This document shows positions 34,308 through 43,609 of a stretch of 64,000 bases of DNA, in pieces. Numbering within the stretch: position 1 is the first letter of the stretch; each line of letters begins with the position of its first letter. A model generated the notes under the pieces. The model searched no databases. It saw only the letters and a program-made list of their open reading frames with translations, and had not been told where the DNA came from. The stretch comes from Roseovarius nubinhibens ISM. Lineage in GTDB: Bacteria > Pseudomonadota > Alphaproteobacteria > Rhodobacterales > Rhodobacteraceae. The position numbers were made by a program, and so were the translations under genes. The stretch is taken from NCBI RefSeq assembly GCF_000152625.1, contig NZ_CH724156.1, forward strand, positions 194,966 to 258,965, given 5' to 3'.

Positions 34308-34480
34308 TTTGTTTACTCCTGGTAAGACCAACGTCGCCGATGATCTTACGGTGCTGCGGGGATGCAGCAACCCTGTAGAAGTCAACATTCTGTGTGGAAC
34401 GGCGAACAGAGCGGGGCACGGCGGAAATCCGCCATTTTCCCGCCGCTTTTCAAGAGGGTTACGCCGCTTATCTCAGGCGC

Positions 34481-34972
34481 TTAGCGAAAGGCCGCACGCA
34501 ACGCCTTGACCGCACGCGGATCACGCACCGGCAGCGACACCAGAAGCCGCCCATGGCCATCCCGCGCGGTCAGCCAGTCATCCCGCAGCACCACATCGCT
34601 CAGATCGTCAAAGCGATGCGACAGCTCCGACCGCACCCGGCCCTTGGCGTCAAATTCGGTCATGCGGATCTCGCGACGCTCGGGATCGATGGTGATATCG
34701 GGCAGCCCTGCATCGACCTGCCACGTCAGCCCCAACAGGCCAAGCCCCACGAAGGCCAGCGAAAACAGCAGCTTGGTCATCTGCATCAGGCCATCGCCCG
34801 GCGCGACCGGCACCAGCCACACACCGGCGGCCGCAATGATGAGCGCCACCCCGAGCCCGCGACAGGCCAGCCGGATGAGCACATGTTTCGTGCCCTCCTC
34901 ATCGGCCATGGAAATCTCGGGCAGAACAGGCAGAGCGCGGTCAGGCATGATCGTATCGGGCAAGGCGGTCAT
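34481..34972 (-). CDS. hypothetical membrane protein with two spans
   Basis: A 163-residue protein I do not recognise. Two hydrophobic helices lie near residues 33-52 and 65-84, followed by a soluble C-terminal beta-type domain (PDITIDPERREIRMTEFD and DVVLRDDWLTARDGHGRLLV) that resembles a small photosynthesis-independent PH-like module in outline. The gene stands alone between yceI and the ribosomal operon; its ATG may instead be one further in. The 285 bases before rpsF hold no gene. Confidence 0.6.
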   Translation of the reverse strand: MTALPDTIMPDRALPVLPEISMADEEGTKHVLIRLACRGLGVALIIAAAGVWLVPVAPGDGLMQMTKLLFSLAFVGLGLLGLTWQVDAGLPDITIDPERREIRMTEFDAKGRVRSELSHRFDDLSDVVLRDDWLTARDGHGRLLVSLPVRDPRAVKALRAAFR

Positions 34973-35257
34973 CGGGCGATCCTTTTCATATGTCGCCTCT
35001 CAGTCTCCGCGGCAAATGGGCCGTGATTTGGGCAATGCTGGGGTCAATTCTCGTTCTTTCTCTCGCGTTTGATCTATCGCCACCGCAGACCTACCACCCG
35101 GCAAAAGACCGCGAGCCCTTGTGCCCTGCCCTGATCCGGGGTAAACGCCCGCGTCCGGTCGCATCTTTATGGAACCGCGCAGTCTCTCGTGGATGGGCCG
35201 CAACCGGACATCATAAGCCCGTCCTATGAAATGCGCCTTGATAGAAATGGAGCACAC

Positions 35258-35614
35258 ATGCCGCTTTATGAGCATGTCTTTATCTCGCGTCAGGACCTGT
35301 CGAACACGCAGGCCGAAGGACTGGTCGAACATTTCGGGACGGTCCTCTCGGACAACGGCGGCAAAGTCGTCGAGAGCGAGTACTGGGGCGTCAAAACGAT
35401 GGCCTACAAGATCAACAAAAACCGCAAGGGCCATTACGCCTTTCTGAAATCCGACGCGCCTGCCGCAGCGGTTCAGGAAATGGAACGCCTCATGCGCCTG
35501 CATGACGACGTGATGCGCGTCCTGACCATCAAGGTCGACGAGCACGCAGAAGGCCCCTCGGTGCAAATGCAAAAACGTGACGAACGTGGCGAACGCCGCG
35601 AGCGCCGCGCGTAA
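35258..35614 (+). CDS. rpsF: 30S ribosomal protein S6
   Basis: A 118-residue S6, starting MPLYEHVFISRQDLS and ending in the charged KRDERGERRERRA tail. It is first of rpsF-rpsR-rplI. The start was chosen at the family N terminus. Confidence 0.97.
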   Translation: MPLYEHVFISRQDLSNTQAEGLVEHFGTVLSDNGGKVVESEYWGVKTMAYKINKNRKGHYAFLKSDAPAAAVQEMERLMRLHDDVMRVLTIKVDEHAEGPSVQMQKRDERGERRERRA

Positions 35615-35631
35615 GAGAAGGAGACTAACCC

Positions 35632-35859
35632 ATGGCTGCAAAACCATTTTTCCGCCGTCGTAAAGTTTGCCCCTTCTCGGGTGAGAACGCGCCGAAGATC
35701 GACTACAAAGACACGAAACTGCTGCAACGCTACATCTCTGAGCGTGGCAAGATCGTGCCCTCGCGCATCACTGCCGTCTCGGCAAAGAAGCAGCGTGAAC
35801 TGGCCCGTGCCATCAAACGCGCCCGCTTCCTCGCCCTGCTGCCCTACGCTGTGAAGTAA
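35632..35859 (+). CDS. rpsR: 30S ribosomal protein S18
   Basis: A 75-residue S18 with [15 protein letters not shown] and the C-terminal [17 protein letters not shown] precedes the ATG. It is second in the operon, 17 bases after rpsF. Confidence 0.98.
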   Translation: MAAKPFFRRRKVCPFSGENAPKIDYKDTKLLQRYISERGKIVPSRITAVSAKKQRELARAIKRARFLALLPYAVK

Positions 35860-35869
35860 GGAGAGAACC

Positions 35870-36502
35870 ATGCAAGTTATCCTTCTCGAACGCGTGGCCA
35901 AGCTCGGCCAGATGGGCGAAGTGGTCGACGTCAAAGCCGGCTATGCGCGCAATTACCTGCTCCGTCAGGGCAAGGCGCTGACCGCCTCGAAAGAGAACAT
36001 CGCCAATTTCGAGGACCAGAAAGCGCAGCTCGAAGCGCGCAACCTGGAAACCAAGAAAGAAGCCGAAAGCCTGGCGGCAAACCTCGACGGTCAACAGTTC
36101 GTCGTGATTCGCCAAGCGGCGGATTCGGGCGCGCTCTACGGTTCGGTCACCACCCGTGACGCCGCTGACGCCGCGACCGAGAACGGCTTCTCGGTCGACC
36201 GCAAGCAAGTGTCGCTGACCTCGCCGATCAAGGAACTGGGCCTGCACGAAGTCATCGTCAGCCTGCACCCCGAAGTCGAAGCCACCGTTGTCCTCAACGT
36301 CGCACGTTCGCCCGAAGAGGCCGAGCTGCAAGCGTCGGGCAAATCGATCCAGGAACTGGCCGCGGAAGAAGAAGCCGCAGCTGATTACGAGATCGCGGAA
36401 CTCTTCGACGATATCGGCGCTGCCGCATCGGACGACGAAGATCTGGCCGAAACCGTGGAAGAAGTTCTTCCCGAAGACGCCGACGAAGACGACAAGGCCT
36501 AA
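35870..36502 (+). CDS. rplI: 50S ribosomal protein L9, acidic tail
   Basis: A 210-residue L9, well above the 149 residues of the E. coli protein. The N-terminal domain ([20 protein letters not shown]), long connecting helix and C-terminal domain are present. The extra roughly 60 residues are strongly acidic ([18 protein letters not shown] to the end), as in other alphaproteobacteria. It ends the operon at a clear terminator. Confidence 0.96.
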   Translation: MQVILLERVAKLGQMGEVVDVKAGYARNYLLRQGKALTASKENIANFEDQKAQLEARNLETKKEAESLAANLDGQQFVVIRQAADSGALYGSVTTRDAADAATENGFSVDRKQVSLTSPIKELGLHEVIVSLHPEVEATVVLNVARSPEEAELQASGKSIQELAAEEEAAADYEIAELFDDIGAAASDDEDLAETVEEVLPEDADEDDKA

Positions 36503-36524
36503 GCCTCTGTCCTCAGCAAAAAAG

Positions 36525-36556
36525 AAAGCCGCGCAACATCTTGCGCGGCTTTTTTC
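36525..36556 (+). terminator. Rho-independent terminator of rpsF-rpsR-rplI
   Basis: A nine-pair stem GCCGCGCAA/TTGCGCGGC with a four-base loop is followed by TTTTTT, 25 bases past the rplI stop. The A-run before it also gives a T-run on the minus strand, so it may serve the convergent gapR gene too. Confidence 0.92.
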
Positions 36557-36594
36557 ATGTCTGGTGAGGCGCGAGGCCGCCCCTGCGCGGGGCC

Positions 36595-36849
36595 TTACCC
36601 CATGCCGAGCGCTTCTTTGTACATCTCGAGCACGGCCTCTTCTTCGGCAATGTCGTCCTTGTCGCGCTTGCGCAGCGCGATGACCTTGCGCATGACCTTG
36701 GTGTCATAGCCCCGGGCCTTGGCCTCGGCCATGACTTCCTTTTGCTGCTCGGCCACATCCTTTTTCTCGGCTTCCAGCCGCTCGAACCGCTCTATGAACT
36801 GGCGCAACTCGTCGGCGGTGACCCGGTAACTGCTCTCGGCATCCTGCAT
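36595..36849 (-). CDS. gapR: GapR-family nucleoid-associated protein (DUF2312)
   Basis: An 84-residue coiled-coil protein matching the GapR/DUF2312 family, which in Caulobacter binds overtwisted AT-rich DNA ahead of replication and transcription forks. Marker segments are ADELRQFIERFERLEAEKKD and AKARGYDTKVMRKVIALRK. It is convergent with rplI and monocistronic. Confidence 0.93.
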   Translation of the reverse strand: MQDAESSYRVTADELRQFIERFERLEAEKKDVAEQQKEVMAEAKARGYDTKVMRKVIALRKRDKDDIAEEEAVLEMYKEALGMG

Positions 36850-36993
36850 GTGATGTCTCCATTCTGGCTTTTTTATCTGCCTAACGCGGGCTCAGAACGC
36901 TCGCAAGCCCGTTTCGCACCCTTGCCAGCCGGGCCGAAGTCATTTACCCGGCGCAGCATCTGAACCGATTGCACCGCACAAGGGACCGTGGAC

Positions 36994-37212
36994 ATGGACT
37001 TCCTCATCTGGATTGGCGCCGCCATCTCTGCCACCGGCCTCGGCGGTCTGCTCTGGTGCATTGCCCGGGTCTGGCGGGCCCGCAAGGCGGGTCTCTCCGA
37101 AGAGGCGCTGCGCGCGGAATTGCAACGGGTGGTCCCGGTCAACACCGGCGCACTGCTGCTCTCCGTTCTGGGCCTGATGGTCGTGGTGCTCGGTATCGTG
37201 TTCTCGGGCTAA
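36994..37212 (+). CDS. 72-residue two-span membrane protein
   Basis: A small protein with two hydrophobic helices (residues 1-24 and 48-70) linked by a basic/acidic loop (RVWRARKAGLSEEALRAELQ). The ATG was preferred over a GTG six bases earlier because AAGGGA is correctly spaced for it. No family recognised. Its stop overlaps the stop of the convergent crotonase-like gene. Confidence 0.6.
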   Translation: MDFLIWIGAAISATGLGGLLWCIARVWRARKAGLSEEALRAELQRVVPVNTGALLLSVLGLMVVVLGIVFSG

Positions 37213-38627
37213 GCCCCGGCGAGGCTGGCGTTCCTCGGCGTGACCTCATCAAAGAGGCGCCGCCCCTCATTCACCAAACGCGAGAACTCCGGCACCGGAG
37301 CCAGAACCGATGCGGCCTCGGCCCGCAGACCCTGCAACGCGCGCAAGAGCGGCAAGAGCCCCTGTTCTTCCGCCTGAAAGAGCAGGCCGCCTTTTGCGGC
37401 CTCAAACCCAAGGTCCCGCGCCGCGATCACATCCGCCTCCATCGTGTGCCGCAGCACCCCGGCCGCCTGCGCCGCCACGCAGAGATTCACCATCCCGGCA
37501 TGGATAATGCCACCGAGCAGCGCCTCATCGAGCGAGGCTTGCGCAAAGCCGCTCGCGGGCACACGCCAGCCGCTGGCCCGTGCGAAGGCATCGAATTCGC
37601 GCACGATCTCCTCGCCGGAATGTGTCTCCATCATCGCGAAAGGCCCTTTGGCAAATCCGATCTGCCGCGCCGCTGCATCAATGGCATCGGGCCGTGCCCC
37701 TCGGACCAAGAGACTGCGCCCGATCGCCCAATAGCCCTGCCTGACCCACGTCGCTGCCGCATCATTTGGCGGCTCATCCCTCGCCGATGCGCGTGCAAAA
37801 TGCGCCAACCGGGCCCGGTATCGCGCGGCACGCGCCTCCGCGTCCCGGGCCAAATCCTGCGCCAGCACCTCCTCGAGCGCGACGCCCCGCTCAAACGGCA
37901 AGAGCGCCGCCGCCTCCACCGCGCGAATGACCGCCTGAGCGGCCGCCGTCACAGGCGTATGGGACTGGGCGCGATGTGCGGCAATTGCTGCGAAATAAGC
38001 CCCGGGCTGGCGCAGCCCGTCCTCTCGCAAAGAGGTTCGCCGCGATGGGGCGAGCGTTTTTGCCAGATCAATAGCCTGTGCCAGCGGGGCCTCATCCTCG
38101 ATCCCGTCGATCACCGTCGCAAGTGCGGGATCACCCGCCCGATGCAGCCGCCCCTCGAGCATCATCTGAAGCGCGGTATCCGCCCCAACAAGTCGCGGCA
38201 GCCGTTGCGTGCTGCCCCCGCCCGGTATCAGGCCAAAGCCCACTTCGGGACAGATCAGCCGAGCCTCTCGGGTTGCCACTCGGCCATGGGCGGCCAGAGC
38301 CAATGCCACCCCGGCCCCGCTCACGAGCCCGTCGAGACACGCGACGGTCGGAACGGGGAAAGCCTCCAATCCAGTGCAGAGCGCCGCCAGCGCCTCTCGC
38401 GCGGCGTCACCCTCTTCTGCAACGGGGTCAAAGCCTCGGCAAAACTCCTGCCCCGCCCCACGCAGAACAAGACCCGCGGCTTCGGTTTCCCCGCGCTCCA
38501 AACGGCCAGCCAAATAATCAAGCGCCCGCAGCACATCCCGGCACATCTCGCCGGTCAAATAGCCCTCCGGCCCCGCGGGCAGCTCCAGAATGGCAACGCC
38601 ATCCGCCTGTCGGATCAGTCCTGACAT
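37209..38627 (-). CDS. crotonase/FadB-like protein lacking the NAD-binding domain
   Basis: A 472-residue protein. The N terminus (about 1-190) is a crotonase fold with the oxyanion loop GAGQEFCRGFD and CPEVGFGLIPGGGSTQRLPR. Residue Glu128 keeps one catalytic position of the FadB/FadJ hydratase, but the other glutamate (FadB Glu119) is Ala108. A FadB-like linker (about 225-300) then runs directly into a 3-hydroxyacyl-CoA dehydrogenase C-terminal-like part (ARQIGFAKGPFAMMETHSGE). The whole Rossmann domain, with its GxGxxG motif, is absent; full FadB is about 700 residues. It may be an isomerase-like or non-catalytic paralog. GGAGG precedes the ATG. Confidence 0.75.
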   Translation of the reverse strand: MSGLIRQADGVAILELPAGPEGYLTGEMCRDVLRALDYLAGRLERGETEAAGLVLRGAGQEFCRGFDPVAEEGDAAREALAALCTGLEAFPVPTVACLDGLVSGAGVALALAAHGRVATREARLICPEVGFGLIPGGGSTQRLPRLVGADTALQMMLEGRLHRAGDPALATVIDGIEDEAPLAQAIDLAKTLAPSRRTSLREDGLRQPGAYFAAIAAHRAQSHTPVTAAAQAVIRAVEAAALLPFERGVALEEVLAQDLARDAEARAARYRARLAHFARASARDEPPNDAAATWVRQGYWAIGRSLLVRGARPDAIDAAARQIGFAKGPFAMMETHSGEEIVREFDAFARASGWRVPASGFAQASLDEALLGGIIHAGMVNLCVAAQAAGVLRHTMEADVIAARDLGFEAAKGGLLFQAEEQGLLPLLRALQGLRAEAASVLAPVPEFSRLVNEGRRLFDEVTPRNASLAGA

Positions 38628-38728
38628 ATCACCTCCACACACCAAACCACCGGCCGCCGTGACGCAGACGGCCTGAACAGTTTAGAACAGAGATGTCTGT
38701 CAAAAGGCAATCTGTGACTTGAAGGATG

Positions 38729-38941
38729 TCAGACAGGCATGTTGTCGAACATGTCTTCCGCCGCTTCCTCCTCGAGCCGCCGCAACATGGCCCGCGCCTG
38801 GCAGGGTGCCGGCTGCCCCGAACTGGATTGCGCAGCAATCATGCGCCGCAGCGTCGGGATATGCGCGTAGCGCGCGGGCGCGGGTGCCCTTTCAATCCTC
38901 TGCAACAATGCGCCAAAGGTCTCGTCATGTGATCCGGTCAT
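38729..38941 (-). CDS. 70-residue hypothetical protein
   Basis: A small, mostly helical and soluble protein beginning MTGSHDETFGALLQRIERAP and ending EEAAEDMFDNMPV. No family recognised. The start is set at an internal ATG because upstream sequence is low-quality reading. The gap of about 100 bases to the crotonase-like gene and 169 to the FliM/FliN-like gene make it a likely independent gene, but it could be a chance frame. Confidence 0.45.
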   Translation of the reverse strand: MTGSHDETFGALLQRIERAPAPARYAHIPTLRRMIAAQSSSGQPAPCQARAMLRRLEEEAAEDMFDNMPV

Positions 38942-39110
38942 CAGTCTCCCCCCCTGGTGTCGCGGGGAGCAGCCCCCGCTGATGCAATCTTTATCTCTCA
39001 TATCAGATTTCCTCCGAATCGTCGCCTATGCTTACCGCCGGTTGAAAAACTCGGCGGAATTGCTCGCATGTCTTTTGCCGCATGCGCCTGTGCCAAATTG
39101 ATCTCGCCCC

Positions 39111-40130
39111 TCAATCCGCTGACCCCACTGTCTTTTGTGCCTCTCGGGGTGTCGGCACCGGATCACTTTGTGGCGCGGCGGGCCGTGCTCTGGCCCGCGT
39201 GGCCGGCGCCGGTTTCGCCGCAGCTTGGCTCTTCTGATCCGCCTCGGCGGCCTGATGCGACGGCTGTTTGCGCAGCCTTATCGCCCGCATCCCGTTCACT
39301 TGACCCAACCGCCCGTCTGAGACCAAATGCCCGCCCGGCGCCTCGAGCCGCAGCGCCATCGCGCCACTTCCCGGCACGATGAGCTGATCGCCGGCCTTGA
39401 GCGACAAGGCCTTCTCAAGCGGGATGGAATGCCGCGCGAGAATGGCCTGCAACGTCACCGGCGCGCCCATGACCACCGGGCTGAGCGCGCGCGGCTCGTC
39501 CCGCGGCCGCCCCGGCTTTTCCTTGGAGACCTGTGGCGCGTCCATCACCGGCAGCAAGAGCTCGTAGACCCCGGCGCGCTTGGCCTCGCCCAGCATCACG
39601 CCAACCCTAAAAAGATGATAGTGATCCGCCTCCAGCGCGAGGCTCAGGGAATGCGCATCCTCGGCCATCGCGCCAAAGCGATAGCCCTGCCAGCTCTGGC
39701 CATCGGGCAGGTCCTCGGCCCCCGTCTCGAACGCCTCGAACACCGCATCGAGCAGCGGCGCGCAGAGCGCCGCATCGGTGCGGGTGAGCGGGCGTTCAAC
39801 CACCTCGCGTTCGGCCACGCGACCGATGGTCTGAATTTCGATCACCGCGCTCAGCGCCGGAAAATCGAGCCGCACGGCCCCGCGCCGCCCCCGATCATCC
39901 TCGACGAGACAGGTGAGCCCGGTCCCGGCCAAGACTTCGGGCAGGTCCTTTTGCGACAGCCGTGATTGTTCCACCGTCGAGACAGAGAGCGCGAGGCCAA
40001 GCGTGCCATCGGCGGCCTTGCCCAGCCCGACACGAAGCGCCTTGGCCGGCGACATGGCCCGCGCATCAAATCCCTCTCGGGCCGCACGCGCCTTTCTGTG
40101 TTTGACTGTGTCGGTCGCGACCGAATCCAT
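39111..40130 (-). CDS. FliM/FliN-like protein with SpoA-type C-terminal domain
   Basis: A 339-residue protein. The last recognisable domain (about residues 222-290, VVMGAPVTLQAILARHSIPL and LVSDGRLGQVNGMRAIRL) is the SpoA/FliN fold that forms the flagellar or type III secretion C-ring. The N-terminal two-thirds resembles a diverged FliM middle domain. A proline/alanine-rich tail follows. No flagellar gene is next to it, so it may be a rotor-switch paralog or a remote flagellar component. It reads in the same direction as, and lies just downstream of, the histidine kinase gene. Confidence 0.65.
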   Translation of the reverse strand: MDSVATDTVKHRKARAAREGFDARAMSPAKALRVGLGKAADGTLGLALSVSTVEQSRLSQKDLPEVLAGTGLTCLVEDDRGRRGAVRLDFPALSAVIEIQTIGRVAEREVVERPLTRTDAALCAPLLDAVFEAFETGAEDLPDGQSWQGYRFGAMAEDAHSLSLALEADHYHLFRVGVMLGEAKRAGVYELLLPVMDAPQVSKEKPGRPRDEPRALSPVVMGAPVTLQAILARHSIPLEKALSLKAGDQLIVPGSGAMALRLEAPGGHLVSDGRLGQVNGMRAIRLRKQPSHQAAEADQKSQAAAKPAPATRARARPAAPQSDPVPTPREAQKTVGSAD

Positions 40131-40194
40131 AGAAGCACCGATGTCCTGAAACGGGGGGCAGGCTCAGCCTACGTCAGGCGAGGTTATCAACCTC

Positions 40195-42897
40195 TTAATC
40201 GGCGACGTTTTCCCCGGCAGCCTGCAGCCCGCCCGCCACTGGAAAACTCACGAGAAAACCGCCGCCCTGCGGCTTGGGCAGGCAGACAATCTCGCCCCGC
40301 AGCCGCGTCATGATCTCGCGACAGATCGCCAGCCCGAGCCCCGCGCCGCCGGCCTTGGTTTCGCCGACCCGCACGAACTTCTCGAAGATAATGCTCTGAA
40401 GCTCCTCCGGCACGCCCGTCCCATTGTCGGCAAAGACCACCTCCACGGTGTCGTCCCGCTGCGTGACGTCGATCCGCAGCTCGGGCTGCGGCGCATCGCA
40501 ATATTTCCGGCAATTGGCGATCAGGTTGATGAACACCTGCACCAGCCGGTCGAGATCAGTGTCCACCACGATATCTTCGCGCGCCGCCTCCCGCAGGATG
40601 CGCAGCCGCGCGTCGAGCCCGCCGGTCGCGTCAATCGCCCGGTCAAGCAGATCGCCCAGACGCGCACGCCCGGGGTTCAAAACGACCGTTCCGCTTTCCA
40701 ACACGCTCAGATCCAGCAGATCGTCGAGCAGCCGGGTCAGCCGCAGCGTCTCGTCATGAATGATCCCCGCGTATTTCGCCTGCGCCCCGGCATCGAGGCC
40801 CTGAGTGTCGCGCAAGATCTCGGAAAACGACCGGATCGAGGTCATCGGCGTGCGGAGCTCATGGCTGATCTGGCTCAGAAACGCATCCTTTTGCACCGAC
40901 AACTTGGTGAGCTTGTCATTCACCTCGCGCAGCTGGCGGGCGGTGTCGGCCAGCTCATTGGATTTCGCTTCGAGCTGCGAGGAATATTCCATGATCTGCG
41001 CCGTCTCATCGGCCACGGCCAACAGATCCTCGACCGACACATTCGCGCCGCCGATGATCTGGGAAATCATCGCATGGGCCGTCGCCGCGCCGACCGAGCC
41101 CGACAGCTCACGTTCCAGAAGTTCGATGAATTCGGGCGACGGCTCTGGCAAAAACCCCGGCAGCCCCTGAAGCTGTGCCGACCGCGCAAAGAGCTTGCGC
41201 GCCTCGTCCGGCCCCATGATCCGCTGCGCCATGATCAACAGGTCTTCGCTCTGCGCCATGCCCGCGTTCCAGCCCCCCGAGGTGCCGGAATGGTCAAAGA
41301 TATTCACAAACTGCGCGCCCTGCAGACGCTCCACCGGTGTCGGAAAGCTCAGCAGCGACACCCCGACAAAACCCGCCACGTTGAGAGACAGGCTCCACAG
41401 CACCGCATGCACCACATTGTCGATCCCCTCGGTCCCAAAGAGCGCATAGGGCCGCAGCCAGCCGATGCCCCAAGGCCCCGCCTGCATCACCTCCGCCGAG
41501 ATCAGCACATCTGGCCCAAAGCTCGGCAGGAACAGGCAATAGGCCCAAGTGACAAAGCCGATCGAGACCCCCGCCAGCGCCCCGCTGCGCGTCGCACCCC
41601 GCCAGATGAGCCCACCCAGCAGCGCGGGCAGGAACTGCGCCACCCCGACAAAGGCGATGAGCCCGATGGCCGCCAGCGCCGTGCCGCCGCCTGAGAGACG
41701 GAAATAGAGATAGCCAAGGAAGACCACCGCAGCGATAGACAGACGCCGCGCCAAGAGCGCCACGCTGCGCACATCCCCCGACATCATCGCCGTGCCACCC
41801 GTCATCCGAAGCCAAACCGGCATCACGATATGGTTCGACACCATGGTTGATAGGGCAATCGCCGCCACGATCACCATCGAGGTGGCCGAGGAAAACCCGC
41901 CGAGAAAGCTAAAGATCGCCAGCCCGTCCTGCCCATGCATCAGGGGCAGTGTCAGAACAAAGAGATCCGGGTTGCTGTCCTCGGGCAGCAGGTCGAGCCC
42001 CATCACCGCAATCGGGATCACGAACAGGCTCATCAGCATCAGATATGTGGGAAAGGCCCAGGCGGCGGTGCGCAGATGGCTCTCATCCTGGTTCTCGACC
42101 ACCATGACCTGAAACATCCGCGGCAGGCACAGAAACGCCGCCGCTGACAGCATGGTCAGCCCGATCCAGCGGCTGTTGCTCACCTCCCACCGCGCGATAT
42201 CCGACGCATCCACCCGCGCCAGAATATCCGCCGGTCCGCCGCCGAGGCCCCAGACCACAAACACCCCGACTGCCAGAAGCGCGCAGAGCTTGATCACCGC
42301 CTCCACCGCAATCGCCATGACAACCCCGTGATGCCGTTCGTTCACATCGAGATTCCGCGTCCCAAAGAGCACGGTAAAAAGCGCCAGCCCCGCCGCGATC
42401 AGAAACCCGGTGGTCCCGGTCTCGCTCACCTGATCCCCCGGCAGATCGACCTGCGCAAAGGCGTTGATCGACAGGGTCACCGATTGCAGCTGCAAGGCGA
42501 TATAAGGCGTCGTGCCGATGACCGCGATCAAGGTGACAATCACCGCCAGCAGGTTCGACTTGCCATAGCGCGAAGAGATCATGTCGGCGATCGAGGTGAT
42601 GCGCTGACTGCGCCCGATCCGCACCATCTTGCGCAGCAATCCCCACCAGCCGATCATCACCAATGTCGGCCCGAGATAGATGGTCACGAACTCAAGCCCC
42701 GAGCGCGCCGCAAACCCGACCGCCCCGTAAAAGGTCCAGGCCGTGCAATAGATCGACAGCGACAATGTATAGACGATGGGCGAGCGGAGCCACGCGCCGC
42801 GTCCCCGCCGCGCCGCACGGTCGGCGGCAAAGGCCACGCTAAAGAGAAACACAACATAGCCAAGGCAGACTGCGATCAGCAGGTTGAGAATGCTCAT
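40195..42897 (-). CDS. sodium:solute symporter-histidine kinase hybrid (CbrA-like)
   Basis: A 900-residue sensor. The first half (to about residue 520) is a 13-helix SSS-type symporter (CTAWTFYGAVGFAARSGLEF and FLGGFSSATSMVIVAAIALS), followed by a coiled region, the dimerisation domain with phospho-acceptor His679 (SQISHELRTPMTSIRS) and the ATPase domain (N box near 791, ADNGTGVPEE, GGAGLGLAICREIM). In CbrA-type proteins the transporter part senses or imports a solute while the kinase signals. The first gene of its operon is a lone receiver, the likely partner. It overlaps the small membrane gene by four bases. Confidence 0.92.
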   Translation of the reverse strand: MSILNLLIAVCLGYVVFLFSVAFAADRAARRGRGAWLRSPIVYTLSLSIYCTAWTFYGAVGFAARSGLEFVTIYLGPTLVMIGWWGLLRKMVRIGRSQRITSIADMISSRYGKSNLLAVIVTLIAVIGTTPYIALQLQSVTLSINAFAQVDLPGDQVSETGTTGFLIAAGLALFTVLFGTRNLDVNERHHGVVMAIAVEAVIKLCALLAVGVFVVWGLGGGPADILARVDASDIARWEVSNSRWIGLTMLSAAAFLCLPRMFQVMVVENQDESHLRTAAWAFPTYLMLMSLFVIPIAVMGLDLLPEDSNPDLFVLTLPLMHGQDGLAIFSFLGGFSSATSMVIVAAIALSTMVSNHIVMPVWLRMTGGTAMMSGDVRSVALLARRLSIAAVVFLGYLYFRLSGGGTALAAIGLIAFVGVAQFLPALLGGLIWRGATRSGALAGVSIGFVTWAYCLFLPSFGPDVLISAEVMQAGPWGIGWLRPYALFGTEGIDNVVHAVLWSLSLNVAGFVGVSLLSFPTPVERLQGAQFVNIFDHSGTSGGWNAGMAQSEDLLIMAQRIMGPDEARKLFARSAQLQGLPGFLPEPSPEFIELLERELSGSVGAATAHAMISQIIGGANVSVEDLLAVADETAQIMEYSSQLEAKSNELADTARQLREVNDKLTKLSVQKDAFLSQISHELRTPMTSIRSFSEILRDTQGLDAGAQAKYAGIIHDETLRLTRLLDDLLDLSVLESGTVVLNPGRARLGDLLDRAIDATGGLDARLRILREAAREDIVVDTDLDRLVQVFINLIANCRKYCDAPQPELRIDVTQRDDTVEVVFADNGTGVPEELQSIIFEKFVRVGETKAGGAGLGLAICREIMTRLRGEIVCLPKPQGGGFLVSFPVAGGLQAAGENVAD

Positions 42898-43181
42898 GTC
42901 ACCTGCTCGGGTTTTGCCTCTTCAGAGCCATCAGCGCCGTCGTCGCCCTCGCCCGCCGCATCTGCGCGCAACCGCCACGCCACCAGCCCCGACAGGATGC
43001 AAAGCAGCGCCCAGGTCAGAAACACATAGATCAAGGCCCGCGTCGTCGGCGTTTCCTGCCAGAAAATCGGCAGACCAAAGAGCCCGGCCCCGAGCACCGG
43101 CAACAGCCGCGCCGCATCGCCAAGCCGCCGCCGCCGATAGGTTTGCCGCTCGGCATAGATCGGGTCTTTGGCCTGCGTCAT
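42894..43181 (-). CDS. 95-residue two-span membrane protein
   Basis: A small membrane protein with two helices (residues 26-42 and 47-70) and an acidic tail. No family was recognised. It is sandwiched between the receiver and the symporter-kinase with four-base ATGA overlaps at both ends, so it is co-translated and probably helps the symporter-kinase work or fold. Confidence 0.7.
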   Translation of the reverse strand: MTQAKDPIYAERQTYRRRRLGDAARLLPVLGAGLFGLPIFWQETPTTRALIYVFLTWALLCILSGLVAWRLRADAAGEGDDGADGSEEAKPEQVT

Positions 43182-43546
43182 GGCATCAGCAGATCCCGCA
43201 CCGCCTGCAACACATCCGCATTGGAAAAAGGTTTGCTCATGTAACGGCTTGCGCCAAGCTTCTCAGCCATTTCCCGGTCGCGCGTCTGGCCTCTGGCCGT
43301 CAGCATGAGCACCGGCAGGCCTTGGGTCTGGTCGTCATTGCGCAGGTCTTGCAGGATGTCATAGCCACTGCGCCCCGGCAGCATCACGTCGAGGACCAGC
43401 ACATCGGGCGCTTCGCGCCGCACGACATCGACCGCGTCCACCCCGTTGGAATGGCTCTTCACCGTCAGCCCGTCGCGCGAAAGAATAAAGCCGATCGCCT
43501 CGGTGATGTTCGGCTCATCCTCTATCAGAAGTACCTTCGCCCCCAT
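43178..43546 (-). CDS. single-domain response regulator
   Basis: A 122-residue receiver-only protein. Acidic pocket residues lie in LIEDEPN, the phosphorylation site is Asp53 (VLVLDVMLPG), and the conserved lysine is in YMSKPFS. There is no output domain, so it acts by protein contact or as a phosphate relay. It is first in the operon with the small membrane protein and the symporter-kinase. Confidence 0.94.
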   Translation of the reverse strand: MGAKVLLIEDEPNITEAIGFILSRDGLTVKSHSNGVDAVDVVRREAPDVLVLDVMLPGRSGYDILQDLRNDDQTQGLPVLMLTARGQTRDREMAEKLGASRYMSKPFSNADVLQAVRDLLMP

Positions 43547-43609
43547 TCAACCGGCCTCCCCTCCGATCAAAACCATTGCCTCGCACTATCACCATTGCCC
43601 TGCCCGCTG

